The notes under the pieces were generated by a model. It did no database searches, was not told the origin of the DNA, and worked only from the letters and a program-made list of their open reading frames with translations. This document shows, piece after piece, positions 16,025 through 24,353 of a DNA stretch of 41,020 nt (positions are counted from its first letter, which is position 1; each line of letters starts with the position of its first letter). The translations under genes and the position numbers were made by a program. The stretch is from Chloroflexota bacterium (GTDB lineage: Bacteria; Chloroflexota; Limnocylindria; Limnocylindrales; CSP1-4). Location of the stretch: contig DAHXON010000010.1 of the NCBI GenBank assembly GCA_027364875.1, positions 1-41,020 on the forward strand, in the 5' to 3' direction.

Positions 16025-17218
16025 ATGTTCGAGTCACTCCTCCTGATCGTCCTGGCAGGGCTGATCGGGCCGCTCATCGCGGCCGGTCCCCGACCGCTGG
16101 TCCCGGCTGTAGTCGGCGAGCTCGCGGCGGGCGTGATCCTCGGGCGAACGGGCGTCGGGGCGATAGACCCGACGACCCCGACCAACAGCTTCCTGTACGC
16201 ACTCGGCTTCGCGATGCTGATGCTCGTCGCCGGATCGCACGTGCGACTCGAGGGCGGGATGGCCTCGGGTCTTCGGTCGGCAGCGATCGCGTTCCTGCTG
16301 GTAGTCGTGGCGGCCGTGCCGCTCGGGCTTGCCATCGCGGTGGTGTTCGCGCCTTCGGCGCCTCTTGCGCGCTTCCCGGTGCTGCTGGCCGGAAGCTCGG
16401 CCGCGGTCGCGTTGCCGATCCTGGAGGAACGTGGATTGCTTGGCCCGTCGGTCGCGCTCCTGCTGGCCTGGATCCCGCTCGCGGATGCGGTGACCGTCCT
16501 CGTCATGCCGCTCACGCTGATCGGCCCGGAGAAGATCCCCGGCGCCCTGGCAGGAGACGCGGCGATCATCCTGCTTACCGCAGCCGCTCTCTTCGCGGGC
16601 GAGCGGATCGAGCGGGTTCCCGGCGCCCTCACGATGCGCGATCGGTCCCGAACGCGAGGCTGGGCTCTGCAGCTGCGGCTGACGATGCTGATTCTCATAG
16701 GGCTCACGTTCGTGGCCACTCAGACCGGCGGTTCCACGCTTCTCGCCGGGTTCGGCGCCGGCCTGGTGCTGGCACGCCTGCGCACGCCCGAACGCCTGGA
16801 GCTGCAGCTCTCCGGCATCGCCGAAGGCTTCTTCGTCCCGGCGTTCTTCGTCCTGCTTGGAGCCGAGCTGGACTTCCGGGCGCTCGCCGGCGATCCGCGA
16901 GCGATCGGCCTCGCGATCGCCATGGGCGTCGCGGCAGTCGCCGTCCATGTCGGGGCGGCGCAGCTTGTGGCGCCCCCGCCGAAAAGCGCCTTCGGGCTTG
17001 CCGCGTCGGCTCAGCTCGGACTTCCGGCGGCGGCCGCGTCGCTCGGCCTCGCGACCGGCCATCTCTCGGCCGCGGTCGCCGCGGGCGTCGTCGCGGCGGG
17101 CTGCATCACCGTCCTGCCGGCGTCGATAGGCACGCGCCGCCTGGCCGATCGCCTCGCGTCGGGCGGCGCCGCAGCCACGTCTTCGGCTCTCCCATCAGGT
17201 TCGGAGGTCTCGACATGA
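16025..17218 (+). CDS. CPA2-type cation:proton antiporter
   Basis: 397 residues with about 11-12 hydrophobic segments. It follows the Na+/H+ exchanger pattern: PLVPAVVGELAAGVILG near residue 25-45 matches the VGYLLAGIILGP motif of KefB/NapA-like proteins, and GFGAGLVLARL plus the FVPAFFVLLGAELD stretch match the later core helices. No C-terminal RCK/TrkA-N domain is present, so it is a bare membrane module. It starts 149 bp after the phosphodiesterase gene and its stop overlaps the Ppx/GppA start (ATGA). Confidence 0.88.
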   Translation: MFESLLLIVLAGLIGPLIAAGPRPLVPAVVGELAAGVILGRTGVGAIDPTTPTNSFLYALGFAMLMLVAGSHVRLEGGMASGLRSAAIAFLLVVVAAVPLGLAIAVVFAPSAPLARFPVLLAGSSAAVALPILEERGLLGPSVALLLAWIPLADAVTVLVMPLTLIGPEKIPGALAGDAAIILLTAAALFAGERIERVPGALTMRDRSRTRGWALQLRLTMLILIGLTFVATQTGGSTLLAGFGAGLVLARLRTPERLELQLSGIAEGFFVPAFFVLLGAELDFRALAGDPRAIGLAIAMGVAAVAVHVGAAQLVAPPPKSAFGLAASAQLGLPAAAASLGLATGHLSAAVAAGVVAAGCITVLPASIGTRRLADRLASGGAAATSSALPSGSEVST

Positions 17219-18192
17219 GCAGATCTGAACGCATCGCCGCGATCGACATCGGCAGCGACACGATCCATCTGCTGGTAGGTTCGGTCGCAAATTCCGAGGA
17301 CGGGCCCGTCGTGAATCGCCTGCGGCAGGACGGACAGTTGCTGCTGCTTGGCGGTCGGCTGGCGGTAAAGGGCCGGATCGGCGCTCGTGCGACGTCGGAT
17401 CTCGAAAAGGCGCTCGTCCGGCTCGTTGCGGTAGGCCGGCGGCGCGCCGCGCGTGTCGTCGTCGGCGCCACCGAGGCGTTGCGCCGGGCCGAGGATGGAC
17501 CGCAGATCGTCGAGCGCCTGAGTTCGGCGGCCGGCGAGCCGGTCCGCGTCCTCTCCGGAGAGCGCGAGGCAGAACTCGATTTCGAAGGGATAGTCCACCG
17601 TCTCGATCCAACAGGCACTCAGCTGGTCATCGACTCGGGGGGCGCCAGCACCGAGATCACCCTGACGGAAGGCCGGCGACGGACCGACTCGGTGTCGCTG
17701 CCGGTAGGCGCGGCGCTGCTCGGAGCCACGCTTCGTGGCGATCCGCCCGAGGCGCTTTCCTGGGCGCTTCGGGCCCAACAGATAGGCACCGCCCTCGCTG
17801 CCGCCCCGGCCGGCAAACCCGTCAAGGCGTGGGCGACGGGAGGATCGGCCCACAACCTCGCGGGCCTGGAGCGGACGCGGGGCAAGAGCGGGCCGCAGGT
17901 CCTGACGACGCGGTCGCTCAGCCATCTGGCGCAGGAACTGCTGACGCTACCGTCTCGGAAACTGGCCAAACGCAGCGGCGAAGATCCAGGCCGGGTCGCC
18001 ATCCTCGCGCCGGGTCTTCTGATCGTGGCTGCCGCAATGGAGCACTACGGCCTGGATTCGCTCACGGTCGTTCCGGAAGGCGTTCGTGACGGGATGATCC
18101 TCGCTGTTTCGACGCTTGGAGACGACTGGTGGCTCGACCGGCAAGAGCCGGACCGGCCGCCAGCCGCAAAGCCAACCAGGGCCGACGCCTGA
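17215..18192 (+). CDS. Ppx/GppA phosphatase family protein
   Basis: 325 residues, about the length of short Ppx2/GppA proteins with only the ASKHA core. AAIDIGSDTIHLLVG is the phosphate 1 loop, VVGATEALRRAED the region before the catalytic Glu (GEREAELDFEG), VIDSGGASTEIT the phosphate 2 loop, and ATGGSAHNLAGL the adenosine motif. Members hydrolyse polyphosphate or pppGpp. The variant IDIGSDTIH instead of DIGSNSIR is seen in high-GC lineages. GGAGG lies 8 bases upstream of ATG 17215, inside the antiporter gene. Confidence 0.88.
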   Translation: MSRSERIAAIDIGSDTIHLLVGSVANSEDGPVVNRLRQDGQLLLLGGRLAVKGRIGARATSDLEKALVRLVAVGRRRAARVVVGATEALRRAEDGPQIVERLSSAAGEPVRVLSGEREAELDFEGIVHRLDPTGTQLVIDSGGASTEITLTEGRRRTDSVSLPVGAALLGATLRGDPPEALSWALRAQQIGTALAAAPAGKPVKAWATGGSAHNLAGLERTRGKSGPQVLTTRSLSHLAQELLTLPSRKLAKRSGEDPGRVAILAPGLLIVAAAMEHYGLDSLTVVPEGVRDGMILAVSTLGDDWWLDRQEPDRPPAAKPTRADA

Positions 18193-18254
18193 CTTTTGGC
18201 TCAGCCCGCAAGGCTTCGCCGGTCGTGTCGGGCGGCAATCGGGCCCGCGATCGC

Positions 18255-18279
18255 CCGCTCCCCCCGCCGATGGGGGCGG
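18255..18279 (+). terminator. GC-rich hairpin after the Ppx/GppA gene
   Basis: CCGC-TC-CCCCC pairs with GGGGGCGG around loop GCCGAT (one small bulge), 63 nt after the stop codon. No T-run follows, so its role as terminator is moderate. Confidence 0.4.
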
Positions 18280-18285
18280 CCCTCC

Positions 18286-18311
18286 TGGTACCTATTGGTA
18301 CTTATTGATTG
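18286..18311 (+). repeat. Tandem TGGTACYTAT repeat
   Basis: TGGTACCTAT and TGGTACTTAT stand head to tail (18286-18305), followed by TGATTG and the palindrome GCATGCATG. The 10-bp period places them on one face of the helix. The local AT content is well above the surroundings, so this is a possible operator or promoter region for the WD40 gene. Confidence 0.45.
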
Positions 18312-18410
18312 CATGCATGACCGTCTAGCGTTTCCGATGCACGGATCGACGGGGTGCCACCGGCGATCCCACCGCAGAACGCAAGGGAACCGGGGGCAAC
18401 GGTCCTGAAG

Positions 18411-18440
18411 TTGGGCGGCCTCGGTGCCGATGTCTATATA
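18411..18440 (+). promoter_or_regulatory. Candidate promoter of the WD40 gene
   Basis: TTGGGC (18411-18416), 18-nt spacer and TATATA (18435-18440) resemble a sigma-70 promoter. Transcription would start near 18447, giving a leader of about 100 nt and making the upstream in-frame codons untranslated. Confidence 0.5.
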
Positions 18441-18549
18441 GGAAGTGCTGACGGCGCATGCCCGTTTGGGTAGATCGGTGCGTGTCGCCGCCCTCTCGCT
18501 TGACCATCAGGTCCGGCCTGCAAGCAGGCTCGGAAGGGAGTATCGCCCC

Positions 18550-19467
18550 ATGTTGAGCAGGTTGATGGGCCAGCCCGGGTGGACGCTGCTGAAGTCACTC
18601 GACGGGCACCATCACTGGGTCCACTCGGTGGCATTCAGCCACGACGGCCGCTTCCTGGCATCCGCCAGCGCCGACACGACTGTCAAGGTATGGAACCCGA
18701 GCACCGGACGCTGCCTGACGACTCTCGAGGGCCACGACGATGCCGTCCTGGCCGTCGCCTTCAGCCCCGACGGCGCGGTCCTGGCTTCCTGCAGCTGGGA
18801 CCAGACCATCAAGCTGTGGGATCCCCTGTCCGGTCAGTGCCTGAGGACGCTGGAGGGACACACCGGTTGGGTACTCGACGTCGCCTTCAGCCCGGGCGGC
18901 GCGCTCCTGGCTTCCGCGAGCGCCGACAAGACGATCCAGCTCTGGGATCCGGCTTCCGGCCGAAGCCTGCGGACCCTGAAGGGCCACAGCGACGAAGTGA
19001 ACGCCATCAAGTTCAGCTTCGACGGCACCCGAATGGCCAGCGGCAGCTCGGATCGCAGCATCCGGCTCTGGGATCCGGTAACCGGCGGCCAGACCAAGCA
19101 GCTCGAAGGCCACGCCAACTGGGTGAACGACGTGGACTTCGCCTCGGACGGCAAGTCGCTCGCCTCCGCCGGCCACGACCACACCGTTCGTATCTGGGAT
19201 CCGGCAGCTCCACCCATGTCGGCGAAGCGGCTGACGGGCCACACGGGCTCGGTGGACTCCGTGTCGTTCAACCCGAGCCGCAAGATGGTCGCCTCGGCGA
19301 GCGGCGATCGGACGATCCGGCTGTGGGACCCGAACTCGGGCAAATGCCTCGAGACCCTCGAGGGCCACACGATGGGTGTCCGCAAGGTGGCGTTCAGCCC
19401 CGACGGCAAGTTCCTCGCCTCCGCCAGCGCGGACAAGACGGTCCGGATCTGGACTCGGCCCTCCTGA
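18550..19467 (+). CDS. Stand-alone seven-blade WD40 repeat protein
   Basis: 305 residues made almost wholly of seven WD40 repeats of about 42 residues, each with GH ... VAFSPDG ... LASASxDxTIxLWD. Seven repeats close one complete beta-propeller; only about 12 residues precede the first blade. There is no kinase, NACHT, caspase or TIR domain, which bacterial WD40 proteins often carry, and no signal peptide. It is therefore a cytoplasmic scaffold of unknown partner. ATG 18550 follows GGAAGGGAG by about 9 bases. The near-identical blades suggest recent internal duplication; the gene's reverse strand meets two lipoprotein genes. Confidence 0.92.
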   Translation: MLSRLMGQPGWTLLKSLDGHHHWVHSVAFSHDGRFLASASADTTVKVWNPSTGRCLTTLEGHDDAVLAVAFSPDGAVLASCSWDQTIKLWDPLSGQCLRTLEGHTGWVLDVAFSPGGALLASASADKTIQLWDPASGRSLRTLKGHSDEVNAIKFSFDGTRMASGSSDRSIRLWDPVTGGQTKQLEGHANWVNDVDFASDGKSLASAGHDHTVRIWDPAAPPMSAKRLTGHTGSVDSVSFNPSRKMVASASGDRTIRLWDPNSGKCLETLEGHTMGVRKVAFSPDGKFLASASADKTVRIWTRPS

Positions 19468-19535
19468 CCCTTTGGCGCCGCGGCAGCGGCCTGCCGGGCG
19501 TGGTCACGGGCGGCCGACGGCGCGGCGGCCCGGGC

Positions 19536-20489
19536 CTACGAAGAAAGCGGAACCACGTTCGACGGGGCAGTGACGACGTTGGTCGGATCGTCGACGTTGG
19601 TGATCTCGAACGTGTACCCGGACGGACTGCCCGCCTGCGGCACCAGGTAGCGGCCGCCCACCGGAAACGCCCCGTTCCTCGCGACCCAGAGCTCGGCCTG
19701 GAAGGTTCCGCCGGTCATGCTCGCGTACAGATTGCCGAGCGACTCGCTGCCAGAGTAGTGAGTGCAGGCGACGTCGTTCCTGGTCTCGTCGCCGACCGCG
19801 CCGAAGCCGCTCACATGCGGCTCGAACCAGGTGCCGTAGTAGGCCGCGGGCAGCAGGTCGGTCACGTCCGCGACGTTGTCGAGCGGCGCCCAGACCTCGC
19901 CGTCCACGGTCGTCCAGCCTGACTGTCCGACGACCACGTACTGGACGGCTCCGATCGAGATGCGGATCGACCGGCCGCCCAGGTTGACCATGGTGCCCTC
20001 GATCCGCAGCGACCCGGCCGCGACTGCCGGCGACGGCGGCGAGCTCGCAAGGGGCGCCGAAGGCGAAGCGCGGGTCGAAGACGCGGACGCGGAAGCGCTC
20101 GCCCCGGCGGAGCCGCTCGCTGTTGCCGAGGCGCTCGCGGTTGCCGAGGTTCCAATGGTTGCCGAAGCACCCGCGGTTGCCGGGCCAGGGGACGCGGAGC
20201 CGGCCGACGCGCTAAGGCTGGCGCCGGCGTTCGACGCGGCGGCAGCGGACGCCCCGGCACTCGCGACGGGCTCGGCCGGCAGCGCCGAGTAGATGATCTC
20301 CGAGAAGCGATAGCTCTTGAGCTTGTCCAGGTTCGCCGCGAGGCCGGCCGGCGGCGACTTCGCGTCCGGCGGGAGGGAGGCGGGCGGAGCGGTGGAGCTC
20401 ACCGAAGGAGCGCTCGAGCCGCAGGCTGTCGCCACGGCCAGCACGGCCAGCAGGGCGGCGAGCGAGACGCCAAATCGGCGGGCCGGCAT
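19536..20489 (-). CDS. Lipoprotein with Ala/Ser-rich insert, paralogue of the upstream gene
   Basis: 317 residues. Signal peptide with lipobox ATAC (Cys23) makes it a membrane-anchored extracytoplasmic lipoprotein. Residues about 75-155 are a low-complexity Ala/Ser/Gly/Thr stretch. The C-terminal region (ETRNDVACTHYSGSESLG ... LWVARNGAFPVGGRYLV ... ITNVDDPTNVVTAPSNV) lines up with the end of the neighbour encoded upstream, so they are tandem paralogues. The fold resembles LppX/LolA-like outer lipoproteins in spirit (KLKSYRFSEII, a target binding strand), but I cannot assign a ligand. ATG 20489 gives a normal signal peptide; GTG 20516 is also possible. Confidence 0.75.
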   Translation of the reverse strand: MPARRFGVSLAALLAVLAVATACGSSAPSVSSTAPPASLPPDAKSPPAGLAANLDKLKSYRFSEIIYSALPAEPVASAGASAAAASNAGASLSASAGSASPGPATAGASATIGTSATASASATASGSAGASASASASSTRASPSAPLASSPPSPAVAAGSLRIEGTMVNLGGRSIRISIGAVQYVVVGQSGWTTVDGEVWAPLDNVADVTDLLPAAYYGTWFEPHVSGFGAVGDETRNDVACTHYSGSESLGNLYASMTGGTFQAELWVARNGAFPVGGRYLVPQAGSPSGYTFEITNVDDPTNVVTAPSNVVPLSS

Positions 20490-20547
20490 TCCCGCCGGTT
20501 GTCCGAAGCCGTTCACGACCAGGGCCGCTACGCCGCGTCCGGGGCGA

Positions 20548-21426
20548 CTACGCGCCGCCGATGTTCGTTGGCGCGGTGACCTTGTTCGCGGCGTCGTTGA
20601 CGTTGCTCAGGTCCAGCAGGAACTCGTAGGCCAGGCTGTTGTCCTTCATCTTGGCCACCAGGGCGATGCTGACCGGATACCCGCCATCCGTGGCGAGCCA
20701 GATGTCGGAGGTCCAGGTGGCGTCGGTCACACCGAGCGTCGAGCCGTACTGCTCGAGTGCCTGAGCGCCGGCGGTGCAGTGGATGGCCTGGACGTTGTCC
20801 TTCGTCTCGGTGCCGGCGACGCTGTATCCGCTGCCCGTCGACGAGGCGACGGTCGTCTGGTAGATCTGGGCCGGCGAGAACTGCTCGGCGAGGCCCGGTC
20901 CCGCGGCCCCGCTCGGGCTCGCGCCGGCGTCCGGTGCGGTGGCGGACGCGTCGGGGGCGATGGAATCGCTCGCACCGGGATTGCTGTCCGGGCCGACCTG
21001 AGTGAACGTGCCGTTGCCATCCGGATCGAAGTAGTCGAAGCCGCCAACCTCGATCAGATGGAACTTGGCGATGGTGATGTCGGCCGCCCATTGCGGCTGA
21101 TTGACGATCGTGCCCTTCAGCGGATAGCTGTCCGCCTGGTCGAGCTGCAGGGTCGCGAGAGCGGTGTCCGCGGCTCCCCCGGCCAGCGTCATGGTGAACT
21201 TGTAGCTGCTCAGGTTGGTCAGAGCCGCGCCGGCGCCGGTCAGATCGCAGCCGGTGACGGGGCTGGCGGTCGCCTCGGGGGTCGAGGTCTCAGAGGCCGG
21301 AGTGGCGGAGGGAGCCGCGCTCGGGGTAGACGTCGCGGTGCTGCCGTTGCAGGCGGCGAGAGCGATGGCCGCCACAGCTCCGAGTACGAGCAGGCTGCGA
21401 CCACTCCCCCTGGCTACCGCGAACAT
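20548..21426 (-). CDS. Lipoprotein, first of a tandem paralogous pair
   Basis: 292 residues. Lipobox ALAAC (Cys26), followed by a Ser/Thr/Pro linker, then a sensor-like region with NLSSYKFTMTLAGG, QWAADITIAKFHLIEVGG and a C-terminal half shared with the next gene (ETKDNVQAIHC ... IWLATDGGYPVSIALV ... LSNVNDAANKVTAPTN). An Ala/Asp/Ser-rich insert interrupts the middle. A near-perfect AGGAGGT lies 5 bases before the ATG, so this is probably well translated. The downstream paralogue follows after a short gap on the same strand, likely an operon. Family resembles LppX_LprAFG-type lipoproteins, which carry lipids; that link is tentative. Confidence 0.8.
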   Translation of the reverse strand: MFAVARGSGRSLLVLGAVAAIALAACNGSTATSTPSAAPSATPASETSTPEATASPVTGCDLTGAGAALTNLSSYKFTMTLAGGAADTALATLQLDQADSYPLKGTIVNQPQWAADITIAKFHLIEVGGFDYFDPDGNGTFTQVGPDSNPGASDSIAPDASATAPDAGASPSGAAGPGLAEQFSPAQIYQTTVASSTGSGYSVAGTETKDNVQAIHCTAGAQALEQYGSTLGVTDATWTSDIWLATDGGYPVSIALVAKMKDNSLAYEFLLDLSNVNDAANKVTAPTNIGGA

Positions 21427-21671
21427 CGCCACCTCCTGGTCCTGCGACCCTAACTCGGGCGTCCGCCTGGACGCCACCCCGCTGCCGAACCGGCATCCGA
21501 TCGGCACACGGTAGCACGAAGGATGGACCCGGAGGCGGGCACGGAGGCCGAGACGCGGATCCGGTTGGCTCCGCGAGCGTGACGCATCGGTGCCGGGCGA
21601 GCTCGGCGAAGGCATGCGCCGCCCCCGGCGTCGCGGGACGCGAGCCGAGTGGCGCTTCCGAGCGCACCCAC

Positions 21672-21701
21672 TTGACCGACCCCGCGTGTCTCCGTCATGA
21701 T
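21672..21701 (+). promoter_or_regulatory. Candidate promoter of cysE-cysK
   Basis: TTGACC (21672-21677), 18-nt spacer and CATGAT (21696-21701) form a reasonable sigma-70 promoter. Transcription from about 21708 would give a leader of roughly 230 nt before the cysE start. Confidence 0.5.
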
Positions 21702-21707
21702 TCATGC

Positions 21708-21850
21708 GTGACTTCGCATTCATTCGCCTGCTTCTGTCCCCGGCGGCCCCGCCGCAGGAGGTAGCAGGCTGCGTCGCGCTCCCTGAGGGAGCCCGGCGAA
21801 CCAGTCCCGGGGCCGCGGTCATGTCAGAACCGCGGCCTTCTTGTTTCCTC
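21708..21850 (+). promoter_or_regulatory. Structured cysE leader ending in an intrinsic terminator
   Basis: Leader contains CGGCG-GCCC-CGCCG, the perfect hairpin CTCCC-TGA-GGGAG (21779-21791), then terminator stem GGCCGCGGT (21811-21819), 9-nt loop, ACCGCGGCC (21829-21837) followed by TTCTTGTTT. No + strand gene precedes it; the neighbouring genes point away. A terminator between promoter and cysE therefore suggests attenuation by a riboswitch, T-box or similar. The segment GCCCGGCGAACCAG recalls the SAM-I core, but I cannot fold the whole aptamer. Confidence 0.55.
21811..21847 (+). terminator. Intrinsic terminator in the cysE leader
   Basis: Perfect 9-bp GC stem (21811-21819 with 21829-21837) directly followed by the T-rich tract TTCTTGTTTCC. 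It lies about 90 nt upstream of the cysE start codon, and no gene upstream on this strand needs it. Confidence 0.7.
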
Positions 21851-21937
21851 CCATCGGACACGCCGCGTCACCCAACCACGGCGAGACGAGAGCTGCCACC
21901 CCGCTCGCCGCCGCACCAGCTTTCTTTCGAGGCACCG

Positions 21938-22825
21938 ATGGTTCTCCCGCTCAGATCCCTGCCCAACACCAAATCCAATCAATCGGCGGATCCGCTCGAC
22001 GGGCTTGCCGAGCGGCTTCACTCGGTCTTGGCCGACGACCAGGGCACGCATCTGGCCAAGACCAGGGTCACGGCCTGGATCCGTGCGCTCCTCGACACGC
22101 TCTTCCCCCAGACGGCGGAGAGGACGTACGCGACCGCGAGCGAAGTCCGAGACGCCCTCGACCGTTCGGCGGCCGAGCTTCGATCGATCCTTCGACCGCT
22201 CGAAGGCGAGGTCGAGGACCCGGCGGAAGTCGCCCGGCAGTTCTTCGCGTCGCTGCCCGAGATCCATCGCCAGCTGCTCATCGACGCGGCGGGGATCGAG
22301 CGCGGCGATCCGGCGGCGGAAAGCGTCGACGAAGTTGTCCTTGCCTATCCCGGGTTCCTGGCGATCGCCGTCCACCGGATCGCCCACAGACTGCACGAGC
22401 TCGGCGTGCCTCTCATCCCGCGAATGCTGTCCGAGTGGGCGCACGAGCGGACCGGCATCGACATCCATCCCGGCGCGACGGTCGGCCACCCGTTCGTCAT
22501 CGACCACGGGACCGGCGTCGTGATTGGCGAGACGGCCGAGATCGGCAACAACGTCAAGCTCTACCAGGGCGTGACTCTCGGCGCCCTGTCGGTCAACAAG
22601 AACCTCGCATCCACCAAGCGCCATCCGACGATCGAGAGCGACGTCGTCATCTACGCCAACGCCACCATCCTCGGCGGCGAGACCGTGATCGGACGGGGCA
22701 GCGTGATCGGCGGCAACGTCTGGATCACCTCCAGCGTCCCGCCGGACTCGATCGTCTACCAGCGCGCGGAAGTCCATGTCCGGCAGGGCCGGGCCGATTT
22801 CGAGGATTCCGACTGGGTCATCTGA
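21938..22825 (+). CDS. cysE: Serine O-acetyltransferase
   Basis: 295 residues, slightly longer at the N-terminus than typical CysE. An alpha-helical N-terminal domain (about 1-160) is followed by left-handed beta-helix hexapeptide repeats: GIDIHPGATVGHPFVIDHGTGVVIGETAEIGNN, with the catalytic His in IDHGTG and IHPGA. It acetylates serine with acetyl-CoA to make O-acetylserine, the substrate of the enzyme encoded next. GAGG precedes ATG 21938. An ATG at 21821 falls in the terminator loop and is unlikely to be the start. The pair cysE-cysK are 82 bp apart and probably one operon, controlled by the leader. Confidence 0.93.
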   Translation: MVLPLRSLPNTKSNQSADPLDGLAERLHSVLADDQGTHLAKTRVTAWIRALLDTLFPQTAERTYATASEVRDALDRSAAELRSILRPLEGEVEDPAEVARQFFASLPEIHRQLLIDAAGIERGDPAAESVDEVVLAYPGFLAIAVHRIAHRLHELGVPLIPRMLSEWAHERTGIDIHPGATVGHPFVIDHGTGVVIGETAEIGNNVKLYQGVTLGALSVNKNLASTKRHPTIESDVVIYANATILGGETVIGRGSVIGGNVWITSSVPPDSIVYQRAEVHVRQGRADFEDSDWVI

Positions 22826-22907
22826 CCCCGACTGCCAATTCGACTTCGAATTCCAGGCGGTCGATCATTGGATCGGCTGCTGCGTCCCAACCTTTTGAGG
22901 AAACCCC

Positions 22908-23849
22908 GTGGCCAAGGTCAACAGCGCGCTCGAGCTCATCGGCAACACCCCGGAGCTGCGCATCAACAAGCTCTTCGATTCCCGGGTGGAAGTTTGGGCC
23001 AAGCTCGAGCGTCAGAACCTGGGTGGCAGCATCAAAGACCGTATCGCCCTGTCGATGGTCGAGGACGCGGAGCGGCGCGGGGTCATCGGCCCCGGCAGCG
23101 TCATCGTGGAGCCCACGTCCGGGAACACTGGCGTCGGATTGGCCCTCGTCGCCGCGGTGAAGGGCTACAAGCTGATCCTCGTCATGCCCGAGTCGTTCTC
23201 CGTGGAGCGGCGCAAGCTCATGGCCGCCTACGGCGCCAGCTTCGAGCTGACGCCACGCGAACTGGGCATGAAGGGCGCCATCGCCAAGGCACAGGAGATC
23301 GTGGCCGCAACGCCGGGCGCCTGGATGCCGATGCAGTTCGAGAACGCCTCGAACCCGGCCGTCCACCGCCGCACCACGGGCCAGGAGATCCTGCGCGACT
23401 TCCCCGACGGCCTGGACTTCATCTTCGGCGGAGTTGGGACGGGCGGCCACATCACCGCCGCCGGCGAGGTTCTGCGGCAGCGCTGGCCGAAGCTGCAGGT
23501 CCTCGCCGTTGAGCCCGAGCTTTCGACGGTGCTGAGCGGCGGCACGCACAGCCCGCATCCGATCCAGGGCATCGCCGCCGGGTTCGTGCCCGGCAACTTC
23601 CACGCCCCGGCGGTGACCGGCTACGTCCAGGTTTCGGCCCAGGACGCGTTCACGTACACGCAGCGCGCGGCGAGGGAGGAAGGGCTGTTCGTCGGCATCT
23701 CCTCCGGGGCCGTTCTCGCGGCCGTGGCGCGGAAGCTGCCGGAGATCTCCGACGGAGCCCGAATCCTGGCCTTCACCTACGACACGGGCGAGCGGTACCT
23801 CTCCGTGCCTGGCCTCTTCGACATTCCCGAGGCCGTCACGGTGGCATAG
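22908..23849 (+). CDS. cysK: Cysteine synthase A (O-acetylserine sulfhydrylase)
   Basis: 313-residue PLP enzyme that makes cysteine from O-acetylserine and sulfide. K43 in LGGSIKDR binds [14 protein letters not shown] is the substrate/asparagine loop, [13 protein letters not shown] binds the phosphate, and ISSGAVLAA closes the site. The GTG start at 22908 is supported by the immediate [12 protein letters not shown] start of the family. Length and motifs match CysK. CysE normally forms a bienzyme complex with CysK through its C-terminal Ile; the CysE here ends in WVI, consistent with that interaction. A strong terminator follows. Confidence 0.96.
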   Translation: MAKVNSALELIGNTPELRINKLFDSRVEVWAKLERQNLGGSIKDRIALSMVEDAERRGVIGPGSVIVEPTSGNTGVGLALVAAVKGYKLILVMPESFSVERRKLMAAYGASFELTPRELGMKGAIAKAQEIVAATPGAWMPMQFENASNPAVHRRTTGQEILRDFPDGLDFIFGGVGTGGHITAAGEVLRQRWPKLQVLAVEPELSTVLSGGTHSPHPIQGIAAGFVPGNFHAPAVTGYVQVSAQDAFTYTQRAAREEGLFVGISSGAVLAAVARKLPEISDGARILAFTYDTGERYLSVPGLFDIPEAVTVA

Positions 23850-23877
23850 GTCACGGCGCCTCGACTTGGGCTACTCG

Positions 23878-23914
23878 GGCCGGCCGCGGGTTTCGCGGCC
23901 GGCCTTCGTTTGTT
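23878..23914 (+). terminator. Intrinsic terminator after cysK
   Basis: Perfect 11-bp stem GGCCGGCCGCG/CGCGGCCGGCC with loop GGTTT, followed by TTCGTTTGTT, 28 nt after the cysK stop codon. Confidence 0.93.
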
Positions 23915-24107
23915 AGGCAGATGCCGCTCTTCGGCCGCGAAATGGCGAGCAATCTAATGCACATACACAATATTTAGCGATTCGCTTAGGGACCTCCGCC
24001 CTGCCGGATGAGGGCGATGGGGCCCTGCCCGCGCACCAGTTTGGAAGCCAAACTTTGGACGTGGGCCGGGCGCTTGCCCGACCGGAGGCCGCGCAAGCGG
24101 AAATGCC

Positions 24108-24275
24108 GTGCGAGAAGAACTCGTCAAACACTTCGACGTCGTGGTCGTCATCTGGGTGCTCGCCCTGGCGGTCGGCTGGTCCGTTATGACTCTGTCCCGG
24201 GCCCAGCTCTCCTCCGACCAGTGGTCGTCGGTCCCACAGAACGGCCCGGCCTGGGTCGTCCCCGTAGCCGACTGA
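24108..24275 (+). CDS. Possible 55-residue single-pass membrane protein
   Basis: Reading frame GTG 24108 to TGA 24273-24275, 55 residues. After a short polar start (MREELVKHFD) comes one hydrophobic helix (VVVVIWVLALAVGWSVMTL), then a polar tail rich in Ser/Gln. AAGCGGAAA lies upstream as a weak binding site, and an unusually AT-rich stretch at 23930-24000 (ACACAATATTTAG) could be its promoter. It is the only plausible gene in the 500-bp space between cysK and the convergent kinase-like gene. No homologue recognised. Confidence 0.4.
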   Translation: MREELVKHFDVVVVIWVLALAVGWSVMTLSRAQLSSDQWSSVPQNGPAWVVPVAD

Positions 24276-24353
24276 CGCTCGCCGCCTCCTCGAGCCCTGG
24301 GCTCTTGCAGTCATGCGCACCGCGCCCCCGAGCCACCTCCCGGCACCCTCCAC

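Noticed and set aside
21821-21937. ATG at 21821 as an earlier cysE start
   Set aside because: It lies in the loop of the leader terminator and would add non-homologous residues; ATG 21938 fits better.
23913-24353. 146-residue minus-strand frame after cysK
   Set aside because: Arg/Ser/Gly-rich composition without domain or signal; the plus-strand small membrane frame explains the region better.
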